Source: Vitreimonas flagellata
GTDB lineage: Bacteria > Pseudomonadota > Alphaproteobacteria > Caulobacterales > Aquidulcibacteraceae
Assembly (NCBI RefSeq): GCF_004634425.1
Contig: NZ_SBJL01000002.1
Location: 868,001 to 932,000, forward strand
Length of the DNA: 64,000 bases
Direction of reading: 5' to 3'
Made by a program: the position numbers and the translations under genes. Shown here piece after piece: positions 57,421 to 64,000 of this stretch. Position 1 is the first letter of the stretch. The number at the start of each line of letters is the position of its first letter. The notes beneath the pieces were generated by a model. The model was not told the origin of the DNA. It saw only the letters and a list, made by a program, of their open reading frames with translations, and did not search any database.

Positions 57421-58230
57421 TTAGTGCGCCGCGGGTGGCGCGCCTTGCGCCGCCTTCTTCTTCTGCGCGTTGCGCGAGAGCATGTTGAGGCCCTCGACCA
57501 TCGCGGAGAACGCCATCGCTGCGTAGATGTAGCCCTTCGGCACGTGCACGCCGAAGCCTTCGGCGATCAGCACCATACCGATCATCAGCAGGAAGCCGAG
57601 CGCGAGCATCACGACGGTTGGGTTGGCGTGAATGAAGTTCGCGACCGGGTCGGCGGCGAGCATCATTACGGTCACGGCGACGACAACGGCGACGACCATG
57701 ATCGGCACGTGATCGGTCATGCCGACGGCGGTGAGGATCGAGTCGATCGAGAAGACGAGGTCGAGCAAAATGATCTGGAAGATCGCCGAACCGAAATTCA
57801 TTGCGATCGGCGCCTTCTTATCCAGCACATCGCCGGTCGGCGTCGGGTCCACCGTGTGGTGGATTTCCTTCGTCGCCTTCCAGACGAGGAACAGGCCGCC
57901 CGCGATCAGGATGAGGTCGCGCCAGGAGAACGCGGTCTCGAAGCTTGGATTGCCGTGGTCGTCGAGCGAACCGACGAGGCCAAGGTCAAACAACGGCGCC
58001 GTAAGACCGACGATGAACGCGATGGTCGACAGCAGCACCAGACGCATGCCGAGCGCCAAGCCGATACCGATGCGGCGGGCGCGTTGGCGCTGATGCTCAG
58101 GTAGCTTGTTGGTCAGGATGGAAATGAAGATCAGGTTGTCGATGCCGAGCACGACCTCCATCACGATCAATGTGATGAGCGCCGCCCAAGCGGCCGGGTC
58201 CGACAAAAGCGGGGCGATATTCCAATCCAT
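57421..58230 (-). CDS. TerC-family membrane protein
   Basis: 269 residues with about seven hydrophobic helices. [21 protein letters not shown] near the N-terminus and [17 protein letters not shown] in the middle are the two TerC repeats, each with the acidic D-N/D-S motif thought to bind metal. Relatives are linked to tellurite resistance and to manganese export and metalation of secreted proteins. The start at 58230 (MDWNIAPLL) has GAGGG upstream. C-terminus is Lys/Ala-rich and cytoplasmic. Confidence 0.92.
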   Translation of the reverse strand: MDWNIAPLLSDPAAWAALITLIVMEVVLGIDNLIFISILTNKLPEHQRQRARRIGIGLALGMRLVLLSTIAFIVGLTAPLFDLGLVGSLDDHGNPSFETAFSWRDLILIAGGLFLVWKATKEIHHTVDPTPTGDVLDKKAPIAMNFGSAIFQIILLDLVFSIDSILTAVGMTDHVPIMVVAVVVAVTVMMLAADPVANFIHANPTVVMLALGFLLMIGMVLIAEGFGVHVPKGYIYAAMAFSAMVEGLNMLSRNAQKKKAAQGAPPAAH

Positions 58231-58314
58231 GCAGTGAATCCCTCTCCGGCGCATTGATGTAGGGGATTGCCTGTGCGGCGGGAAGGGCGTTTGAAGAGCG
58301 CGGGAGGACTGCTC

Positions 58315-58779
58315 ATGCAAGCTGACGTTTCCGCAATCGGCATTGTCCGTTCGCCCCGCAAAGACCTGTCTGATGATTTTTGGGGCGCCGTCGAAGCCGA
58401 GATCGTTTTGGATGAAGCCTTTGGACCAGAGGCGCTTTTTGGGCTCGGCGATTTCAGCCACGTGGAGATTTTGTTCCTTATGCATCGCGTGGACGCCGCC
58501 AAGGTCGAGACCGGCGCGCGGCATCCGCGTGAGCGTGCCGATTGGCCTTTGGTGGGCATCTTCGGCCAGCGTGGTAAGGCGCGGCCCAACCGAATTGGGC
58601 TGACGCGCGCAATGATCGTCGCGGTTGAGGGCCGCGTGCTGCGTGTCCGCGGTCTCGATGCGATCGACGGTACGCCGGTGCTCGACATCAAACCCTGGAT
58701 GGATGAGTTCGCGCCGATCGGCGCAACGCGGCAACCCGCCTGGGCGAGCGAATTGATGCGCGACTATTTCAAGGACTAG
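58315..58779 (+). CDS. TrmO-like tRNA m6t6A methyltransferase
   Basis: 154 residues of the TrmO (formerly UPF0066) fold, which uses SAM to methylate N6 of t6A37. IGIVRSP at the start, [17 protein letters not shown] and [19 protein letters not shown] (the conserved R-P-N-x-I-G motif), and [12 protein letters not shown] are characteristic. The C-terminal domain of E. coli TrmO is missing, as in many bacterial short forms. It fits with tsaB and rimI, also in this window. The ATG has GGGAGG upstream and is divergent from the TerC gene. Confidence 0.88.
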   Translation: MQADVSAIGIVRSPRKDLSDDFWGAVEAEIVLDEAFGPEALFGLGDFSHVEILFLMHRVDAAKVETGARHPRERADWPLVGIFGQRGKARPNRIGLTRAMIVAVEGRVLRVRGLDAIDGTPVLDIKPWMDEFAPIGATRQPAWASELMRDYFKD

Positions 58780-58782
58780 CGC

Positions 58783-59016
58783 TTAGCGCGGCGGCTCGCG
58801 GCCAATCGAGAGCAGGGCGTCCCACATTTCATCGGCAAAGCGGATGATAGCAACGCCGGCTTTCGCTTGCGTCTTCGCTTCGGTCATCTCGACCAGAGCT
58901 TCGCCCATAGCGACATCATCAGCGCCAGTGGCCGCTTCGACCGCGCGGGAAGCAGCGGCATCGAAGCGACCAAGGGCGCTGGTGAGGGCCACGGCGGCGT
59001 GGGGGATCGCCGTCAT
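58783..59016 (-). CDS. Small protein resembling the C-terminal helix of flagellar rod/hook proteins
   Basis: 77 residues, soluble and helical. The C-terminal half, EALVEMTEAKTQAKAGVAIIRFADEMWDALL, looks like the FlgC/FlgE-type closing helix (L-v-x-M-x-x-a-x-x-x-y-x-A-n-x-x-v-x-x-t-x-d-E-M-l), without the rest of such a protein. No flagellar genes are nearby. Whether it is a functional small protein or a remnant cannot be told. A GTAGG/CCTAC hairpin sits directly in front of its start codon. Confidence 0.6.
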   Translation of the reverse strand: MTAIPHAAVALTSALGRFDAAASRAVEAATGADDVAMGEALVEMTEAKTQAKAGVAIIRFADEMWDALLSIGREPPR

Positions 59017-59030
59017 GTAGGGAAGCCTAC
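59017..59030 (-). promoter_or_regulatory. Hairpin covering the ribosome site of the 77-residue protein
   Basis: GTAGG-CTTC-CCTAC on the minus strand ends at the base before the ATG and includes the only AGG that could serve as Shine-Dalgarno. It could hold translation low. Confidence 0.35.
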
Positions 59031-59095
59031 ACGAGCAGGTTTAAGCTTCTGTTCAGAAGTCTGGTGAATGCGTGAAAACCATGCAGCGCGCGCAT

Positions 59096-60805
59096 TTACG
59101 CATGGATGTCGCGATCCTTCGTCTCTGGCCAGAAGAAGAATGTCACCAGCGCCGCAATCGCCGTGGCGATGGCTGGAAACCATAAGCCCGAATAGATCGA
59201 GCCTGTCGCCGTGTTGATCGCGAACACGATCGCCGGCAGCAAGCCGCCGAACCAGCCCGTGCCCACGTGATAGGGGAAACTCATCGCCGTGTAGCGAATG
59301 CGGGTGGGGAAGAGTTCGACGAGCGCTGCTGCTTGCGGGCCGTAAAGCGCGGTTGCGGCGACGATGAAGAGGATCATCACGGCGATGACACCCCATTTCT
59401 CGGTGAACACGCGGACAATCTCGGCCACGCTCCAATTCTGCATCGGGCCGGCGGCGGCTGCTGGATAACCGGCTTCGCTCAGCACGCCGCGCAATTGCTC
59501 ACTGAAGGCCGTGCGCGTGGCGCGGATTTCCGACAAGGATTGGCCCGCCGCACTTACGCTCTCTACTTCGATCGCATCGCCGATGCGGATGCGCGCGAGC
59601 TCCCCTGGAGGGCCGTCCTGTGTCGTGTAGCTGACACCGGCGCTCGCCAACGCGCCTTTGGCGATGTCGCACGAAGTGGAGAATTGCTGCGCGCCGCCGG
59701 TAAGATCGAGCTGGAATGTGCAATCGGCCGGGTCAGCGATCACAACGACGGGCGTATTGCGCGACGCGGCGTCGAGCGCGGGATTGCCCGCTTGCGTGAT
59801 GAAATGGAAGCCGGGGAAGTAAAGCGCCAGCATCAGCAACATGCCGAATAGCATCACCGGCTTGCGCCCGACCTTATCCGAGAGGCGCGCGAACAGCATG
59901 TAGAGCGGCGCCGACACGATCACGACCGAGATCATGATCAGGTTCACGGTCTGGCTGTCGATGCGGAGGATGCGCTCAAGGTAGAATTGCGAATAGAAGT
60001 GCGCCGTGTACCAGACGACGCCTTGCGCCATCATCACGCCGAATAGCGCGATGATCACGATCTTGAGATTGCGCCATTCGAAGAAGCTTTCGGCGTACGC
60101 GCGCTTCGAAATCGCGCCTTCGTCCTTCAGCTTTTGAAACGCCGGGCTCTCTTCGAGCTGCATGCGAATCCAAACCGAAATCGCCAGCAAACCGATCGAG
60201 ATCAGGAAGGGGATACGCCAACCCCATTCGCGGAAGGCCTCTTCGCCCATGATGGCGCGGACAATGAGAACGACAGCGAGCGCGCCAATCAGGCCGACCG
60301 ACGCTGACGTCTGAATCCAACCCGTGGCGCCGCCGCGACGGCCGTTCGGCGCGTGCTCGGCGACGTAGATCGCGGCGCCGCCATATTCGCCGCCCAGCGC
60401 GAATCCTTGCGCGACCCGGCAGGTCACCAACAGGATCGGCGCCCAAATGCCGATCGTCTCGGCCGTGGGCAGGAGGCCGATCGCGAACGTGGCGAGGCCC
60501 ATAATAGTAATAGTGATGAGGAACGCGCCTTTGCGGCCCGTCGAGTCCCCGATCTTGCCGAACACCAGCGCCCCAATCGGGCGCACGATGAAGCCGACTG
60601 CGAACGTCAGCAGCGTGAAAACAAAGGCTTGAGCATCCGGCAGGCCCGCAAAGAAGTGCGTGCTCATCACCGAGGCGAGCGCGCCATAGACAAAGAAGTC
60701 GTACCACTCGAACACGGTGCCTGCGGCGGACGCCGCGACCACCTGGCGCAGCTTGGCGGGCGAGACTTCTTCGGTACTGGGCGTTGCTGCCGGCGCGTCG
60801 GTCAT
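59096..60805 (-). CDS. MHS-family MFS transporter with an inserted periplasmic loop domain
   Basis: 569 residues. The MHS (metabolite:H+ symporter) signature is clear: VVAASAAGTVFEWYDFFVYG, GFIVRPIGALVFGKIGDSTGRKGAF (loop A) and GYGGAAIYVAEHAPNGRRG-like segments. Members carry dicarboxylates, betaine, proline or shikimate. Between the ninth and tenth helices (about residues 345-465) there is an insertion of roughly 120 residues with two Cys. It ends in PTRIRYTAMSFPYHVGTGWFGG, normal for the family. The start ATG has GGGGG upstream. Substrate unknown. Confidence 0.9.
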   Translation of the reverse strand: MTDAPAATPSTEEVSPAKLRQVVAASAAGTVFEWYDFFVYGALASVMSTHFFAGLPDAQAFVFTLLTFAVGFIVRPIGALVFGKIGDSTGRKGAFLITITIMGLATFAIGLLPTAETIGIWAPILLVTCRVAQGFALGGEYGGAAIYVAEHAPNGRRGGATGWIQTSASVGLIGALAVVLIVRAIMGEEAFREWGWRIPFLISIGLLAISVWIRMQLEESPAFQKLKDEGAISKRAYAESFFEWRNLKIVIIALFGVMMAQGVVWYTAHFYSQFYLERILRIDSQTVNLIMISVVIVSAPLYMLFARLSDKVGRKPVMLFGMLLMLALYFPGFHFITQAGNPALDAASRNTPVVVIADPADCTFQLDLTGGAQQFSTSCDIAKGALASAGVSYTTQDGPPGELARIRIGDAIEVESVSAAGQSLSEIRATRTAFSEQLRGVLSEAGYPAAAAGPMQNWSVAEIVRVFTEKWGVIAVMILFIVAATALYGPQAAALVELFPTRIRYTAMSFPYHVGTGWFGGLLPAIVFAINTATGSIYSGLWFPAIATAIAALVTFFFWPETKDRDIHA

Positions 60806-61055
60806 GTGTGCGTTTCCCCCTGGAGCCATGCGGCTCTTTTGTCGCTGATCGGGGGGGCTTGGGCCCCGTTGTCAAGCCCGAACGGAGCGTGGTACGTCGC
60901 GCGCGCGTCACATGGAGCCGCGCGCGTTGCGTTGCGGGCTATGTGCGTTTGGGGATTTTTCCCCAGTGGCGTCATCCAAGCCGCCGGATTTTCGCGATCG
61001 CCGCGCACGAAGCGCAGCGGTGCGAGGAGCCAGCGGCGGAACCAGCGAGACAGAC
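60806..61055. other. 250-base divergent region before the ATP synthase operon
   Basis: No gene seen. A TGGGG-ATTTTT-CCCCA hairpin occurs at 60950-60965. TTGTCA (60875-60880) with a poor GTACGT 17 bases on is the only promoter-like pair I noticed for atpH. The region must also hold the promoter of the MHS transporter. Confidence 0.4.
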
Positions 61056-61616
61056 GTGGCCGAAGGGTTCGACGGCGTAGCTTCCGAGGCGGCAGGGCGC
61101 TATGCGCAAGCCGTGTTCGACTTGGCGAAGGAGGCCAAGGCGCTCGAAGCTGTGGAACAGGATTTTGCTAAGTTTTCAGCGGCTTGGGCTGAGAGTGCGG
61201 ATCTGCGCGCGACCGCTCGTTCGCCTCTGATCGATCCCGATGCAAAGGCCAAGGCGTTGGTCGCCGTGGCCGCCAAGCTCGGCCTCTCCGATCTCGGCCA
61301 AAAAGCCGTCGGCACGATCGCCAAGAATCGTCGCGCCGCCGAGCTGCCGGCCATCGCCGCGACCTACCGCAAGCTGGTCACCCGTGAGCGCGGCGCCCGC
61401 CAAATCGAAATCATTTCCGCCAAGCCCCTGGCTGACGCGGAGAAGACCGCCATCGTTGACGCGCTCAGCAAGAAGCTGGGCGCCAAGGTGGAAGCCGAAA
61501 CGTCCGTAGACGAAAGCCTCATCGGCGGCTTTGTCGTTCGCGCCGGCTCCCGCCAGTTCGATGCTTCCGTAAAATCCAAGCTGGACGCGCTGCGTCTCGC
61601 ACTGAAATCCGCCTGA
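61056..61616 (+). CDS. atpH: F0F1 ATP synthase subunit delta
   Basis: Stalk subunit linking F1 to the membrane sector. 186 residues from a GTG at 61056 (MAEGFDGVASEAAGRYAQAV); the pattern RYAQAVFDLAKE and the C-terminal ETSVDESLIGGFVVRAGSRQFDASVKSKLDAL are diagnostic. It leads the atpHAGDC order common in Alphaproteobacteria, with the a, b and c subunits presumably elsewhere. Frame upstream is open to 60912 but without family similarity. Confidence 0.95.
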   Translation: MAEGFDGVASEAAGRYAQAVFDLAKEAKALEAVEQDFAKFSAAWAESADLRATARSPLIDPDAKAKALVAVAAKLGLSDLGQKAVGTIAKNRRAAELPAIAATYRKLVTRERGARQIEIISAKPLADAEKTAIVDALSKKLGAKVEAETSVDESLIGGFVVRAGSRQFDASVKSKLDALRLALKSA

Positions 61617-61628
61617 GGGGTTACATAG

Positions 61629-63164
61629 ATGGACGTCCGCGCCGCAGAAATTTCCGCAATCCTCAAGGAACAGATCAAGGGCTTCGGCTCCGAAGCGCAG
61701 GTGGCTGAAGTCGGTCGCGTGCTTTCGGTCGGCGACGGTATCGCCCGTGTCTATGGCCTCGAAAGCGTTCAGGCCGGCGAAATGGTCGAATTCCCGGGTG
61801 GCATCAAAGGCATGGCGCTCAACCTTGAGCGCGACAATGTAGGCGTCGTTATCTTCGGCGAAGACCGCAGCCTGAAGGAAGGCGACACTGTTAAGCGCCT
61901 CGGCGAAATCGTCGACGTGCCTGTGGGCAAAGGTTTGCTCGGTCGTGTCGTGAACCCCTTGGGCGAACCGATCGATGGCAAGGGCCCGATCGTCGCCACC
62001 GAGCGCCGCACGGTCGACGTGAAGGCGCCGGGCATCATTCCGCGTAAGTCGGTGCATGAGCCGATGCAGACGGGTATCAAGGCGATCGACGCGCTGATCC
62101 CGATCGGCCGGGGCCAACGCGAATTGATCATCGGCGACCGCCAAACCGGCAAGACCGCCGTGGCGCTCGACACCATCCTCTATCAACGCGAAGCGCACGA
62201 CCGGAACGCGCCGGAGAGCGAAAAGCTCTACTGCATCTACGTCGTCATCGGTCAAAAGCGCTCGACGGTGGCGCAGCTCGTGAAGACGCTCGAAGACAAG
62301 GGCGCGCTGAAGTATTCGATCGTTGTCGCCGCGACTGCGTCGGAGCCGGCGCCGCTGCAATATCTTGCGCCGATGGCCGGCTGCGCGATGGGCGAATATT
62401 TCCGCGACAATGGCATGCACGCGCTCATCATCTATGATGACTTGTCGAAGCAGGCCGTCGCGTATCGTCAAATGTCGCTGCTGCTGCGCCGCCCGCCGGG
62501 CCGCGAAGCCTATCCGGGCGACGTCTTCTATCTGCACTCCCGTTTGCTCGAGCGCGCGGCGAAGCTGAACGAAGACAACAAGTCGGGTTCGCTGACGGCG
62601 CTGCCGATCATCGAAACGCAAGCCAACGACGTCTCGGCTTACATTCCGACCAACGTGATCTCGATTACGGACGGCCAGATCTTCTTGGAAACCGATCTTT
62701 TCTTCCAAGGCATCCGTCCGGCGCTCAACGTCGGTATCTCGGTGTCGCGCGTCGGCGGCAACGCCCAGATCAAGGCGATGAAGCAAGTCGCCGGCCCGCT
62801 GAAGGGCGAGCTCGCGCAATATCGTGAAATGGCCGCGTTCGCGAAGTTCGGTTCGGACCTCGACGCCGCCACGCAACGCTTGCTGAACCGCGGCGCGCGC
62901 CTGACGGAATTGCTGAAGCAACCGCAATTCTCGCCGGTGCCGGTTGAAGAGCAAATCCTGCTGATCTACGCCGGCACGCGCGGTTATCTCGACAAGGTCG
63001 CGGTCAGCGATGTCGGCCGTTACGAGCAAGAATTGGTGTCTTGGTTCCGCGCCAAGAAGGCCGACGTGCTCAAAGCGATCGTCGATAAGAAGGACATCGG
63101 CAAGGACGGCATTGAGGACAAGCTCAAGGCCGGCCTCGAAGAATTCACGGCTTCGTTCGCCTAA
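61629..63164 (+). CDS. atpA: F0F1 ATP synthase subunit alpha
   Basis: Nucleotide-binding, non-catalytic subunit of F1. 511 residues: [16 protein letters not shown] start, Walker [11 protein letters not shown] (about 171-180), and [20 protein letters not shown], the segment preceding the family signature. The arginine finger region ([13 protein letters not shown]) is intact. It is 12 bases after atpH and nine before atpG. Confidence 0.98.
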   Translation: MDVRAAEISAILKEQIKGFGSEAQVAEVGRVLSVGDGIARVYGLESVQAGEMVEFPGGIKGMALNLERDNVGVVIFGEDRSLKEGDTVKRLGEIVDVPVGKGLLGRVVNPLGEPIDGKGPIVATERRTVDVKAPGIIPRKSVHEPMQTGIKAIDALIPIGRGQRELIIGDRQTGKTAVALDTILYQREAHDRNAPESEKLYCIYVVIGQKRSTVAQLVKTLEDKGALKYSIVVAATASEPAPLQYLAPMAGCAMGEYFRDNGMHALIIYDDLSKQAVAYRQMSLLLRRPPGREAYPGDVFYLHSRLLERAAKLNEDNKSGSLTALPIIETQANDVSAYIPTNVISITDGQIFLETDLFFQGIRPALNVGISVSRVGGNAQIKAMKQVAGPLKGELAQYREMAAFAKFGSDLDAATQRLLNRGARLTELLKQPQFSPVPVEEQILLIYAGTRGYLDKVAVSDVGRYEQELVSWFRAKKADVLKAIVDKKDIGKDGIEDKLKAGLEEFTASFA

Positions 63165-63173
63165 GGGATCGCA

Positions 63174-64000
63174 ATGCCGAGCTTAAAAGAGTTCCGCAAT
63201 CGGATCGCCAGCGTGAAATCCACGCAGAAGATCACGAAGGCGATGCAGATGGTGGCGGCCGCCAAGCTGAAGCGCGCGCAAGCGTCGGCGGAAGCCGCGC
63301 GTCCGTACGCTGACCGCATGGCGCGCGTGATCGCCAACCTCGCTGCAGCGGTGAAGGGCGATGACGCTCCGGCGCTGTTGCGCGGCACCGGCAAGGATCA
63401 AGTGCAACTCGTTGTCGTGATGACGAGCGAGCGTGGCCTGTGCGGCGGCTTCAACACGCAAATCGTCCGCGCTGCGCGCGAACGCATTAGCGAGCTGATC
63501 GCGTCGGGCAAGACTGTGAAGATCCTCGCCGTCGGCAAGAAGGGCCGTGATCAGCTGCGCCGTCTCTATGGCGATAAGATCATTGGCTACATCGATCTCT
63601 CGGGCTTCCGCAACATTTCGAGCGACGCCGCGCAGATCGTTGGCGACAAGATCAACGAACTCTATGCCGCTGGCGAGTTCGACGTCGCGACCATCTTCTT
63701 CTCGCGCTTCAAGTCCGTGATCAGCCAAGTGCCGACGGCGCTGCAACTGATCCCGGCGAAAGCGCCGGAAGGCGTGAACCCGCCGGACCTGAAGGGCGCC
63801 GCGTACGAGTACGAGCCGGGCGAAGGCGAAATCCTCGAAGCTCTGCTGCCGCGCTACATGAACGGCCAAATCCTGCAGGCGCTGTTGGAAAACCAAGCTG
63901 GCTTCTTCGGCGCGCAGATGAGCGCGATGGACAACGCCACGCGCAACGCCGGCGACATGATCAAGAAGTTGTCGCTGCGCTACAACCGCCAGCGCCAAGC
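63174..64000 (+). CDS. atpG: F0F1 ATP synthase subunit gamma (3' end outside the window)
   Basis: Central rotor stalk of F1. The frame runs from ATG 63174 ([20 protein letters not shown]) to the window end, giving 275 codons, so only a short C-terminal piece is missing (the family is about 290 residues). The [18 protein letters not shown] helix, [10 protein letters not shown] and the C-terminal [20 protein letters not shown] segment of the rotor helix are visible. No internal stop. Confidence 0.97.
   Translation, partial: MPSLKEFRNRIASVKSTQKITKAMQMVAAAKLKRAQASAEAARPYADRMARVIANLAAAVKGDDAPALLRGTGKDQVQLVVVMTSERGLCGGFNTQIVRAARERISELIASGKTVKILAVGKKGRDQLRRLYGDKIIGYIDLSGFRNISSDAAQIVGDKINELYAAGEFDVATIFFSRFKSVISQVPTALQLIPAKAPEGVNPPDLKGAAYEYEPGEGEILEALLPRYMNGQILQALLENQAGFFGAQMSAMDNATRNAGDMIKKLSLRYNRQRQ

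Noticed and set aside
61176-63029. 617-codon open frame on the minus strand opposite atpH/atpA
   Set aside because: Composition is that of a shadow frame; both atp genes are unmistakable on the other strand.

Overview
The window is one contiguous stretch of high-GC alphaproteobacterial chromosome. It is densely packed, has short intergenic gaps, and contains no rRNA, tRNA, CRISPR array, insertion sequence or prophage that I could recognise. Gene content and order (maeB, mutS, glnD, murJ, trpS, nfuA, tsaB-rimI-fur-miaB-phoH-ybeY-corC-lnt-HTH-metK, a TCA-cycle cluster, xerC, priA, atpHAG) fit the Caulobacterales/Hyphomonadaceae region of the Alphaproteobacteria. That placement is an inference from gene order and protein style, not from a search.

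Layout. 1-23 kb is a conserved housekeeping block. It opens with the tail of a receiver-domain protein and an AmpG-like permease, then malic enzyme, mismatch repair, PII uridylylation, lipid II flipping, Trp-tRNA synthetase, Fe-S scaffold, t6A/ms2i6A tRNA modification, Fur, the phoH-ybeY-corC-lnt chain and S-adenosylmethionine synthetase. 23-47 kb is built round the TCA cycle: mdh, sucC, sucD, sucA, sucB and lpdA occur in pathway order on the plus strand, but they are separated by accessory genes. These include acetyltransferases, a 2OG-Fe(II) oxygenase, an M28 peptidase, a membrane LytTR regulator, an MFS permease, a chromate transporter, an M48 protease/lipoprotein operon and small membrane proteins. 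47-59 kb is a mixed region of small regulators, lipoproteins, a histone-H1-like protein, XerC, PriA, an SDR, TerC and TrmO. 59-64 kb holds an MHS-type MFS transporter and the start of the ATP synthase operon (atpH, atpA, atpG truncated by the window end).

No stretch longer than about 300 bases lacks a gene. The longest gaps are 38650-38894, 49867-50093, 50352-50570 and 60806-61055. Several genes use GTG or TTG starts, and ATGA-type overlaps mark translationally coupled pairs (tsaB/rimI, miaB/phoH, lnt/HTH, the 38.6-36.1 kb lipoprotein operon).

I do not see a clearly new multi-gene system. The points most worth following are: a palindromic repeat inserted in frame in chrA; PriA lacking one of its two zinc sites; a possible Trp-codon leader peptide before trpS; a TCA cluster broken up by accessory genes, with sucC and sucD 3.6 kb apart; an MHS transporter with a large loop insertion; and a lysine-rich H1-like protein next to xerC.
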